Source of the DNA: Acidobacteriota bacterium | Lineage (GTDB): Bacteria; Acidobacteriota; Blastocatellia; Pyrinomonadales; Pyrinomonadaceae | DNA length: 64,000 nucleotides | Assembly (NCBI GenBank): GCA_019242475.1 | Contig: JAFAVK010000119.1 | Coordinates: forward strand, 88,479-152,478 | Direction: 5' to 3' | In this document: in pieces, positions 36,217-42,988 of the stretch | Layout of the letters: every line of letters begins with the position of its first letter | Position numbering within the stretch: the stretch's first letter is position 1 | The notes under the pieces: model-generated | Database searches by the model: none | Told to the model about the DNA's origin: nothing | Seen by the model: only the letters and a program-made list of their open reading frames with translations | Position numbers and translations under genes: made by a program

Positions 36217-36687
36217 ATGGCGGAACACTACACGCCGCGCGCGCAGAGGGGGAAGCTCGTGGTGCGCGAGCTGGCCGACGAGACGCTCGTCTACGACGTA
36301 GAGGGGCACCGCGCCCACTGCCTGAACCGCACGGCGGCGCTCGTCTGGGGGCTGTGTGACGGCGAGAACACGGTCTCGGGGATAGCCGAGCAGGTGGGCG
36401 AACGCCTGTCCGCGCGCGTCCCCGAAGAGTTGGTGCGCCTCGCGCTCGAACAGTTGGAAGACCGCGGCCTGCTCGCGCCGTGTGAAGCACGTCCCGCGCC
36501 GTCGTCGAACATTGTCTCGCGCCGCGCGATGGTGCGGCGCCTCGGGCTCGCGGCGGCGGTCGCGCTGCCGCTCGTCACGTCGATCATCTCGCCGACCCCC
36601 GTGATGGCGCAGAGCCCCTGCAACGAGACGAGCTGCCCGCCGGGGACGACGTGCCAGGCCGGCGTGTGCGAGCCCGACGGCGTTTAG
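36217..36687 (+). CDS. PqqD-domain protein with internal Tat-like signal and Cys-rich tail, cassette 1
   Basis: 156 residues. Residues 13-92 form a PqqD/RiPP-recognition-element fold (LVVRELADETLVYDVEG, AHCLNRTAALVW, DGENTVSGIAEQVGERL). Then comes S101-R-R-A-M-V-R, a close match to the twin-arginine consensus S-R-R-x-F-L-K. A hydrophobic stretch (109-125) and a possible signal-peptidase site (VMA/Q near 129-132) follow. The tail SPCNETSCPPGTTCQAGVC has four cysteines (135, 140, 146, 151). The start is 2 nt after the kinase stop (SD GGAGG). I infer that the N-terminal domain recruits modifying enzymes and the tail is modified and exported. The alternative is a membrane-anchored chaperone. Confidence 0.78.
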   Translation: MAEHYTPRAQRGKLVVRELADETLVYDVEGHRAHCLNRTAALVWGLCDGENTVSGIAEQVGERLSARVPEELVRLALEQLEDRGLLAPCEARPAPSSNIVSRRAMVRRLGLAAAVALPLVTSIISPTPVMAQSPCNETSCPPGTTCQAGVCEPDGV

Positions 36688-36692
36688 TCTCT

Positions 36693-37757
36693 ATGTCCGA
36701 GGCGGGTGCGAAGGCCGCGCCACTCCTTTTGGCGGAGGCGCTCGCCGGCTCCTGGCGCTGCAAGCCTCCGGGGCCGGGGCTTTCGGGCGAGGAGCTGGCA
36801 CGAGTCGTCCCCGCGCTCGTCGGCTCGGGGGCGGCCGCGCTCGCCTGTTGGAAAGTCCGCGGCTCCTCTCTGGAGGGATGCGCGGCGGCCGGAACGCTCA
36901 GGCAGTCCTACCGCCGGCAGGCGCTCCAGTCCGCCTTGCAGGAGTGGGAGGTCGAACACGTCTTCGCGCTGCTCCGCTCCGTCCGCGTCGAGCCCGTCCT
37001 GCTGAAGGGGTGGGACGCGGCCGGGCTCTACCCGGAGCGCGGCCTGCGCCCGCCCGGCGACATAGACCTCTGCGTCAGGCCGGAACAGCACGCGGCGGCG
37101 AGGGCGGTGCTGTGGGGGCCGCGGCGCTCGGGGACGGCCGTCACAGACCTCAAGCACGACATCTCCGCACTCTCGGGCGCGGGCGGCTGGGGTGCGCTCT
37201 ACGCGCGCACGCGGCTCGTCAACTTAAACGGGTCGAAGATTCGCGTGCTCGGCCGCGAAGACCAACTGCGCTTCCTCTGCCTGCACCTGCTGCGGCACAG
37301 CGCCTACCGCCCCGTCTGGCTCTGCGACGTGGCCGCCGCGTTTGAGTCGGCGCCGGCGGACTTCGACTGGAACGTCGCGCTCGGCGACGACGCGCTCAGG
37401 CGCAACTGGGTCGTCTGCGTCATCGACCTCGCCCGCCGCCTGCTCGGAGCCCGGCGCGAAGACCTGCCCGGGGAGTTGAAGACCGCGCGCGCCCCCGCCT
37501 GGCTGGTCGCGGAGGTGCTGCGGCAATGGGAGCGCCCCACGACGGCCGACCACCTGCCGCGCGAGTTGATGTCCCGGTCGCTGCGCCGCCCGGCGCGCGC
37601 CCTGCCGGCCTTATTGAGCAGATGGCCCGACCCTATAAGGGCGTTCGTCGGTCTGAATCAACCCTTTGAAGAGAGGGCGAGACTGCCGAGACAAATGAAG
37701 TTCTACGCCGTCCAATCGGCCGCGTTCCTGCGGCGTCCGCTCCGGCGTCCGGGTTAA
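36693..37757 (+). CDS. Nucleotidyltransferase-family protein (PF14907 type), cassette 1
   Basis: 354 residues from the ATG 5 nt after the PqqD-fusion stop. The nucleotidyltransferase core is visible: VEPVLLKGWDAAGLYPERGLRPPGDIDLCV, with the Lys-Gly and the D-x-D pair typical of the polymerase-beta fold, then FLCLHLLRHSAYRPVWLCDVAAAFE. The family adds nucleotidyl or sugar-nucleotide groups. Members in pseudomycoidin-type lasso clusters act together with an HprK-like kinase to decorate a phosphorylated peptide end. Length and order of motifs match the cassette 2 paralogue (353 residues). Its likely target here is the PqqD-fusion peptide. Confidence 0.8.
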   Translation: MSEAGAKAAPLLLAEALAGSWRCKPPGPGLSGEELARVVPALVGSGAAALACWKVRGSSLEGCAAAGTLRQSYRRQALQSALQEWEVEHVFALLRSVRVEPVLLKGWDAAGLYPERGLRPPGDIDLCVRPEQHAAARAVLWGPRRSGTAVTDLKHDISALSGAGGWGALYARTRLVNLNGSKIRVLGREDQLRFLCLHLLRHSAYRPVWLCDVAAAFESAPADFDWNVALGDDALRRNWVVCVIDLARRLLGARREDLPGELKTARAPAWLVAEVLRQWERPTTADHLPRELMSRSLRRPARALPALLSRWPDPIRAFVGLNQPFEERARLPRQMKFYAVQSAAFLRRPLRRPG

Positions 37758-37795
37758 CTTTGAACGGTCGCGCTTTGCCCGACACCATCCCGGTT

Positions 37796-37840
37796 CCGAC
37801 AGAATTTACTGTTGACAGTAAATTCTGTCGGACTTATACT
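37796..37840 (+). promoter_or_regulatory. Perfect 16-bp dyad over a TTGACA-N17-TATACT promoter (MerR operon)
   Basis: The arms CCGACAGAATTTACTG (37796-37811) and its exact inverse (37816-37831) are separated by TTGA, which is the first part of the -35 TTGACA (37812-37817). The -10 TATACT lies at 37835-37840, with a 17-nt spacer. The ATG of the MerR gene is at 37848, about the predicted transcription start. A dimeric regulator bound here would cover the -35 and shut the promoter. Confidence 0.8.
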
Positions 37841-37847
37841 CCGCCGC

Positions 37848-38510
37848 ATGCGGGAGTGGCTTGAGGCGGAGCGCGGGGCGAAGTACGTCGGCGTGGCGGG
37901 GCTGGCGGAGGCGGCGGCGCGCATCCTGGCCGGGAGCGGGGCGGCGCGGCAGGGGCGGGGCACCGTGACGGAGCTGCCCGACGAGCGGACGGTGAGGTAC
38001 TACCTCGCCGAGGGGCTCATCCCGCCGGCCGAGGAGAAGCAGGGCACGGCGTCGGTCTTCGAATTCCGGCACCTGCTCCGGCTCCTGGTCGTAAAGAAGT
38101 TGCAGGCCGAGGGGCTGCCGATACGGGCCATCAGGGAGCTTGTCACGGGGAAGACCGAGCGGCAGTTGGAGCGGCTGCTCGGCGCCGGCCAAGGGCAGTC
38201 GCCGGGCTCGCCTGCGAAGGGCGAGGCGCTCAGCTATCTGGAGTCGCTCTTGCAGAAGAGCCCTTCGGCCCCGCTCCCGAGTTCGGCGCCGCCGCCCGCG
38301 CAGGCTTTCTCGTCGGCCCCCCTGGCTCCGCCCTCCGGGGCGCCGCGCGAGACCTGGGCGCGGGTGGAGCTTGAGCCCGGGCTCGAACTCCACGTCAGCG
38401 ACGGCTATCGTGCGCCGCAGGGCGAGGGCGCGCTGCGGCGCCTGGCGCAAATCATTCTGAACGTCTTGAAGGCGCACGGCCCACGGGGGCCGGGGCGCGG
38501 AAGGAAGTAG
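37848..38510 (+). CDS. MerR-family transcriptional regulator, probably translated from a leaderless mRNA
   Basis: 220 residues. The winged helix and recognition part reads GRGTVTELPDERTVRYYLAEGLIPPAEEK, FRHLLRLLVVKKLQAEGLPIRAIRELV. A Pro/Ala/Ser-rich linker (about 155-180) joins it to a short C-terminal part (ARVELEPGLELHVSDG), which in this family can respond to ligands. The ATG at 37848 is chosen because the -10 ends only 7 nt upstream. The earlier in-frame TTG at 37812 is part of the -35 box. The VWA gene starts 4 nt after this stop. It probably represses its own promoter through the dyad. Confidence 0.85.
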   Translation: MREWLEAERGAKYVGVAGLAEAAARILAGSGAARQGRGTVTELPDERTVRYYLAEGLIPPAEEKQGTASVFEFRHLLRLLVVKKLQAEGLPIRAIRELVTGKTERQLERLLGAGQGQSPGSPAKGEALSYLESLLQKSPSAPLPSSAPPPAQAFSSAPLAPPSGAPRETWARVELEPGLELHVSDGYRAPQGEGALRRLAQIILNVLKAHGPRGPGRGRK

Positions 38511-38514
38511 AGGT

Positions 38515-39780
38515 ATGACGCAAGAGCAGTTGAAGGTCGAAGTGCTGACGGAGCGCGCGAAGCTCGCCGCGGGGCGGGAGCAGACGGTGGACGTGCTGGT
38601 GCGCATCACTCCGCCGGAGTTGGGGTCGGACGGCTCCGCGCGCCGGCGGCTCAACCTCGCGGTCGTGCTCGACCGCTCCGGCTCGATGCAGGGGGCGAAG
38701 ATGGAGCGGGCGCGGGAGGCCGCCAGCTACTGCGTCGAACAGTTGCTTCCGGCCGACCGCCTGGGCGTCGTCATCTTCGACGACGTGGTCGAAGTGCTCA
38801 TCCCGAGCGGCCCCGTCGAAGACAAGGCAGGCCTGAAGCGCCTCATCGCGGGCGTGGGCGCGCGCGGCTCGACGGCGCTGCACGAGGCCTGGGTGCGCGG
38901 CGGCATGCAGGTCAGCGAGCATTTAGACGGCGGGGCCGTCAACCGCGTGCTCCTCATCACGGACGGGCTCGCTAACGTCGGCCTGACGAGCACGGACGAG
39001 ATCGTCTCGCAGGCGAAGGGGTTGTTTGAGCGCGGCGTCGGCACCTCGACCGTCGGCATCGGCGAGGACTTCAACGAAGACCTTTTGATTCCGATGGCGC
39101 GCGCGGGCGGCGGCAACGCCTGGCACGTCGCCGAGGCCGCCGACATGCAGCGCATCTTCGCCGTCGAGCTGGAAGGGCTGCTCGCGCAGTTCGCCCGCGA
39201 CGTGTCGCTCGGGCTCGTCCCCTCGGACGGCGTGCGCGTCTCGGACGTGCTCAACGACTTCGAGCTGACCGAGACCGGGCGCTACCGCCTGCCGGACTTG
39301 CAGGCCGGCTCGCCTCTGGACATCGTGCTGCGGTTGCATCTGCCGGCGCGCGCGGCGGGCGAAAGGATGCGGATTCTCGACCTGCGCGTCGGCTACACGC
39401 CGCGGGAGGCGCGCGGGGCGGAAGTCCTGAAGCAGGCTTTCGAGGTCGAGTTCGCCGAAGCCCCCGAGGTCGAGGCGCTGCCCGCGAACCCCGAGGTGAC
39501 GAAGGCCGTCCGGCTGCTGATGAACGCGCGGGCGCGGCGCGAGGCGGTCTCCTACATGGATCGGGGTGACTACGAGGCGGCCGTCAACGTCGTCGCCGGG
39601 GCGCACGCGGCGTCGCTCGCCTACTGCGCCGCGCGGCCCGACGACGCGGAGGCCCGGGAGGATTCGGAGGAACTGCTGCGCGTCACCGGCTCGCTCCAAG
39701 ACCGCGGGCAGGACAAGATGAGTCGCAAGCTAATGCAGTACGCGTCGCTCCTGCGCAGGACGGGCAGGAAGACACGCTAG
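38515..39780 (+). CDS. VWA-domain protein
   Basis: 421 residues with no signal peptide. Residues 45-225 form a von Willebrand factor A domain with an intact MIDAS (D53-R-S-G-S57), a conserved Thr in GARGSTALHEAW and an Asp in LLITDGLANVG. The rest is a beta domain (about 230-320, PLDIVLRLHLPARAAGERMRIL) and a helical C-terminus. It belongs to the group of cytosolic VWA proteins seen beside MerR-type regulators. It presumably mediates metal-dependent binding in a complex. The start lies 4 nt after the MerR stop (SD AGAGG), so the two form one operon. Confidence 0.85.
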   Translation: MTQEQLKVEVLTERAKLAAGREQTVDVLVRITPPELGSDGSARRRLNLAVVLDRSGSMQGAKMERAREAASYCVEQLLPADRLGVVIFDDVVEVLIPSGPVEDKAGLKRLIAGVGARGSTALHEAWVRGGMQVSEHLDGGAVNRVLLITDGLANVGLTSTDEIVSQAKGLFERGVGTSTVGIGEDFNEDLLIPMARAGGGNAWHVAEAADMQRIFAVELEGLLAQFARDVSLGLVPSDGVRVSDVLNDFELTETGRYRLPDLQAGSPLDIVLRLHLPARAAGERMRILDLRVGYTPREARGAEVLKQAFEVEFAEAPEVEALPANPEVTKAVRLLMNARARREAVSYMDRGDYEAAVNVVAGAHAASLAYCAARPDDAEAREDSEELLRVTGSLQDRGQDKMSRKLMQYASLLRRTGRKTR

Positions 39781-39819
39781 ACCCCGCACCACTCAAACGC
39801 CGGGGTGGGGGCGCCGCCC

Positions 39820-40335
39820 TCACTCCGGCGCGCCCGCCCGCCCCATCAGCCCATCCAGGTAGTCGCGCAGCCCCTCGTCGTCCAGGCGGGCCGAGGTGAT
39901 GCGCTCGGCCCTCGCCTCCGCCTCGCCCTTCTTGGTTCCGTCGGAGCGTTCGGCCAGCAGGCGGCCGACGACCTCCTTCAGCCGCCCCATGTCGAGCGGT
40001 TTCGTCAGGTATTCATCGCAGCCGGCCGCCAGCGCCGCGTCCCTGTGCAGGGCCGCGTCGTGCGCGGTGCAGGCGACAATCGGCACCTGGCACATCGCCC
40101 CGACTTCGCGCATCCTGAAGGCCGCGGAGAGCCCGTCGCACCCGGGCAGCGACAGGTCGAGCAGCACAAGGTCTGGGCAGCGCCGCCTGACCGCCTCGAC
40201 CGCCTCCCGGCCGTCCGAGACTTCGACGACTTCGTAACCCTCACTCCGCAGCTCGACGGCGATCAACTGGCGCGTGTCGTCGAAATCTTCGACCACCATG
40301 ATGGTGGGCTTATCTGTTTGCGACTGGTGAGGCAC
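39820..40335 (-). CDS. Response regulator, single receiver domain
   Basis: 171 residues. A receiver domain covers about 10-130 with acidic residues E16-D17, phospho-acceptor Asp60 in LLDLSLPG, Thr90 in VACT and Lys112 in EYLTKP. The C-terminal 45 residues are charged and contain no DNA-binding domain, so it probably acts by protein contact. No histidine kinase is near. It faces the VWA gene across a 39-nt gap. Confidence 0.88.
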   Translation of the reverse strand: MPHQSQTDKPTIMVVEDFDDTRQLIAVELRSEGYEVVEVSDGREAVEAVRRRCPDLVLLDLSLPGCDGLSAAFRMREVGAMCQVPIVACTAHDAALHRDAALAAGCDEYLTKPLDMGRLKEVVGRLLAERSDGTKKGEAEARAERITSARLDDEGLRDYLDGLMGRAGAPE

Positions 40336-40464
40336 GTGTAAGTCCTCCGGCTAAAATTTTAGTCCAGCGACGCGGCGAGTCTAAGGCGGCCTGTTTAGGC
40401 GGGTCAAGAGTTTTTGCAACAAACGTTGCACGCAGCTCTGGCGGGTGTGGGAAGGCGGTGCAAG

Positions 40465-40644
40465 TCAGCGGGTGAGTCCGCGGGCGCGGCGTCGGCGGTA
40501 GTATGCGTCCTGCGCCGTGATGCGGCAGGCGCGGCAGTGGAAGGTGTCGGCGGCGAACTTCCAGGAGTGGCCGAAGCGTTCGCAGACGGCGCGGCGCACG
40601 AGCCGCCTCAGGCGCCAGGACAGATCCCACGAATCTAAAGACAT
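40465..40644 (-). CDS. 59-residue zinc-ribbon-like small protein
   Basis: A frame from ATG (40644) to TGA (40465) encodes 59 residues. Cys21 lies in CERFGHSW and a second pair in FHCRACRI (Cys39, Cys42). The N-terminus is basic and Trp-rich, and the C-terminus is RYYRRRRARGLTR-like. The FGHSW...HCRxC pattern is common in small uncharacterised bacterial proteins that bind zinc. AAGGGG precedes the start. The coding frame here agrees with the high third-position GC. No function is assigned. Confidence 0.55.
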   Translation of the reverse strand: MSLDSWDLSWRLRRLVRRAVCERFGHSWKFAADTFHCRACRITAQDAYYRRRRARGLTR

Positions 40645-40677
40645 GCGAACCCCTTGTGCTTAACAGGCCGGGCGCGC

Positions 40678-40875
40678 TCAGGAATTTTGCTGCGGGCGTT
40701 TCTGTGTCGCCCGCTGCGCCTGGCTCCTGGCGATGGCCCTGAGGGAGGTGTTGACCTCCTTCAACTCCGAGACGACCTCCCCGAGCGCCTTCGCAATCTC
40801 AGCCAGGTAGACTTCCCGCCCGTCCGCCTCTGTAGGCCGCCCCGCCTCGCCGGCCTCTCCTTCGACCTCGCGCAT
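40678..40875 (-). CDS. Small helical protein of unknown function
   Basis: 65 residues from the ATG at 40875, which has GGGAGG four nt before it. An in-frame ATG at 40920 would start inside a hairpin and lacks a ribosome site. The sequence is acidic-then-basic and helical (YLAEIAKALGEVVSELKEV, then LRAIARSQAQRA), with heptad-like spacing that could form a coiled coil. It ends 33 nt before the start of the 59-residue gene on the same strand, so both may share a transcript. Confidence 0.5.
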   Translation of the reverse strand: MREVEGEAGEAGRPTEADGREVYLAEIAKALGEVVSELKEVNTSLRAIARSQAQRATQKRPQQNS

Positions 40876-40890
40876 AAGCCTCCCGCCGGG

Positions 40891-40931
40891 CGAAAAAGGA
40901 AGGCGGGCCGCCTCCCCCAAAGCGGCCCGCC
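40891..40931 (-). terminator. Terminator-like hairpin just before a small gene
   Basis: A 10-bp perfect stem (GGCGGGCCGC at 40902-40911 with GCGGCCCGCC at 40922-40931), loop of 10 nt. On the minus strand it is followed by TTCCTTTTTC. It stands in front of the ribosome site of the 65-residue gene, so it could attenuate it or end an upstream transcript. Confidence 0.55.
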
Positions 40932-41111
40932 AGACCCATCAAGGTGTCCGACTCGTTCCCCCAAACTCGTCGGACGCTGCGCATTAAACCCACATCACGT
41001 CACAAATCTTTAACGCATCTCTGCTGAAAATCTTCGCCCGCTCTTTCCTGATGACTGTGGATAAACTTCCTGCCCCACGGTGGTAAGATTCCCGGCGGGA
41101 GGAGAATCGTC

Positions 41112-41201
41112 ATGTCAGAAGCGGAGAGCGAGAACAGGAACACCGGCGCGGGCGGGACGACCGGGGGCGAGTCCGGGCCGACGACGGGTTCGACCAGATG
41201 A
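41112..41201 (+). CDS. 29-residue upstream peptide overlapping a GNAT start (ATGA)
   Basis: ATG at 41112 with the strong SD GGAGGAG, encoding 29 polar residues (MSEAESENRNTGAGG, then Thr/Gly-rich). Its stop TGA overlaps the ATG of the GNAT gene as ATGA, the usual sign of translational coupling. The peptide has no recognisable domain and may serve only to deliver ribosomes to the next gene. Confidence 0.5.
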   Translation: MSEAESENRNTGAGGTTGGESGPTTGSTR

Positions 41202-41731
41202 CTTTTGAATTCCAGCCGACCCTCAGAGGCGAACTCTTAGAACTCAGGCCGCTCCGCGCGGAGGATTTCCAAGACCTCTACGCCGTGGCCTCCGACCCGC
41301 TCATCTGGGAGCAGCACCCCGCGAGCGACCGCCACCGGGAGGATGTCTTCAGGGAGTTCTTCCGGGGGGCTATGGAGTCCGGCGGGGCGTTCGCCGTCAT
41401 CGACCGCGGAACGGGCGGGGTCATCGGTTCGACGCGGTTCCACGCCTACGACGAGGAGCATGGCGAGGTGGAGATCGGTTTCACGTTCCTTGCACGCTCA
41501 CACTGGGGCGGCCGCTACAACGGCGAGATGAAGCGCCTCATGCTCGACCACGCCTTCCGTTTCGTCCGCAGCGTCGTCTTCCTCGTCGGCCCGCAGAACT
41601 ACCGCTCGCAGCGGGCGGTGGAGAAGATCGGCGGCGTCCGCGACGGGACGAGGCCCAACGCGGCGCGCCTAGATAACCTCCTCTACCGCATCGACGCCTC
41701 GGCCTACGGGCGTGCGAACCCGGGCCGCTGA
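41198..41731 (+). CDS. GNAT N-acetyltransferase (RimJ/RimL type)
   Basis: 177 residues. The order of elements fits RimJ/RimL-like acetyltransferases: LRPLRAEDFQDLYAVASDPLIWEQHP, IGSTRFHAYDEEHGEVEIGFTFLARSHWGG, MLDHAFRFVRSVVFLVGPQNYRSQRAVEKIGG. It would acetylate an amine, perhaps an N-terminal residue or an antibiotic-like compound. It is preceded by an overlapping 29-codon frame. Confidence 0.85.
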   Translation: MTFEFQPTLRGELLELRPLRAEDFQDLYAVASDPLIWEQHPASDRHREDVFREFFRGAMESGGAFAVIDRGTGGVIGSTRFHAYDEEHGEVEIGFTFLARSHWGGRYNGEMKRLMLDHAFRFVRSVVFLVGPQNYRSQRAVEKIGGVRDGTRPNAARLDNLLYRIDASAYGRANPGR

Positions 41732-41735
41732 GCGT

Positions 41736-42212
41736 CTACCGGCTGCCGCCGAGACCCTTCAACTCGGCGCGCAGCCGCTCGATCTCGGAGAGCTTTTCCT
41801 GAATCACCCACAGCAGCTCGGCCTGCGCCTTGACCCCTTCTTCGAGAAAGAATCCTGCCGCGTCCGCCGGGTTGTCGAACCTCCCCGCCTGTAGAAGCAA
41901 CTCCACTGCCTCCTGCGCCTCCGCAGAGACCCTCACGTTGATGACGTGATCGTCTCCGGCGGAGGCGGCGTGTCGGAGCCTCTGTCCGAGTGAGGTGAGC
42001 GCCTTCGGGAGCTTGAACCCGTGCTCCTGTTCTTCCGCGTCGGGCTGCTGCTCCGCCTCCGGCTCGGCGGAAGAAATCTCACGCGTCTGCGGCGGCCCCG
42101 GCCTCCCTTCCGGGGCGCCCTCTGGGGCGGCGGGCTGGGCGGCTCCGCACGCGAAGCAGAACTTGTAGTCGTCTTCGTTCTCCGTCTCCCCGCAACTGAC
42201 GCACGTCCACAT
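41736..42212 (-). CDS. Zinc-ribbon protein with a helical C-terminus
   Basis: 158 residues from the ATG at 42212 (SD GGGGGAG). The N-terminus is a zinc ribbon (MWTCVSCGETENEDDYKFCFACGAAQ). A Pro/Glu-rich linker (28-65) follows, then a region reading DDHVINVRVSAEAQEAVELLLQAGRFDNPADAAGFFLEEGVKAQAEL, which resembles ribbon-helix-helix or antitoxin-like sequences. The C-terminus is a coiled coil. It may be a DNA- or protein-binding adaptor. No name is offered. Confidence 0.65.
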   Translation of the reverse strand: MWTCVSCGETENEDDYKFCFACGAAQPAAPEGAPEGRPGPPQTREISSAEPEAEQQPDAEEQEHGFKLPKALTSLGQRLRHAASAGDDHVINVRVSAEAQEAVELLLQAGRFDNPADAAGFFLEEGVKAQAELLWVIQEKLSEIERLRAELKGLGGSR

Positions 42213-42380
42213 ACTCAATCTCCCCCCGAAGGTTTCCGCCGATATCAGACTTCTACGCGAATTGAGGACGCAGGTCAACGGGGAGGACTGTGGGCCGGAC
42301 ACAGAAACGGGCATGCCGGCCTTCTACGGCGGCATGCCCGGTCGCTTCCGCGTCCCTGCGCCCGCGGCGAACGTGCCGGC

Positions 42381-42830
42381 CTACTTGCCGGCGCCGTCCG
42401 TCTGGCCGGCGTTCGCCCCGCCGGCAATCGGCGTCATGCGGCAGTCGCCCTCGAAGAGAGCCCCGCCCTCGATGACGAGGGACGGCGTGCGGATGTTGCC
42501 CGTCACACGGGCCGTCCTGCCCATCTCGATCAGGCCGGTGGCCGTGACGTTGCCCCTGACGGTGCCGTAGATTTTTGCGGTCGCCACCTCGACGTCGGCC
42601 TCGACCAGGCCGTTGGTCGAGACGATGAGCGTGCCGTCGGCCGAGGTGATGTGGCCGGAGAGGTGGCCGTCCACCCTCATCATGCCCTTGAATGTGGCGT
42701 CGCCGGTGAGGTGCGTGTTGTTGCCGACGAAGCCGCCGAGGTTACCCTCCTTGATGTCGCGCGCGATGGCCTCGCTCTCGGGGATGGCCTGCGTGGTGGA
42801 TGATGTCTGCGGTACTGGCTGGGGCTGCAT
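42381..42830 (-). CDS. Bactofilin (polymer-forming cytoskeletal protein)
   Basis: 149 residues. A short N-terminal region (1-38, Gln/Pro/Ser-rich) precedes a bactofilin beta-helix (about 40-135) with the repeated steps NTHLTGDATFKGMMRVDGHLSGHI, TLIVSTNGLVEADVEV, GTVRGNVTATGLIEMG, and GNIRTPSLVIEGGALFEGDCRM. Bactofilins polymerise without nucleotide at the inner membrane and recruit cell-wall or stalk proteins. The start has AGGAGAAG. The gene is single here, with no M23 peptidase partner nearby. Confidence 0.92.
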   Translation of the reverse strand: MQPQPVPQTSSTTQAIPESEAIARDIKEGNLGGFVGNNTHLTGDATFKGMMRVDGHLSGHITSADGTLIVSTNGLVEADVEVATAKIYGTVRGNVTATGLIEMGRTARVTGNIRTPSLVIEGGALFEGDCRMTPIAGGANAGQTDGAGK

Positions 42831-42988
42831 CTTCTTCTCCTGGGGGAAGGTCGGTAGAGCGGGACAGTTCTAGAAGAGTTTCGCCGTGAAGGCAAGGGAA
42901 ATTCTCCGACGCCTGCGGCCGGGGGCGGTTTAGAGTATGCTCTTTCCAGGAATCGTCAGGGAACGAAGTCGCGGGGGCGGGGGAGATT

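Noticed and set aside
37812..37847. TTG at 37812 as the MerR start
   Set aside because: These bases are the -35 hexamer TTGACA of the promoter, and the -10 lies at 37835-37840, so they are unlikely to be transcribed in that message.
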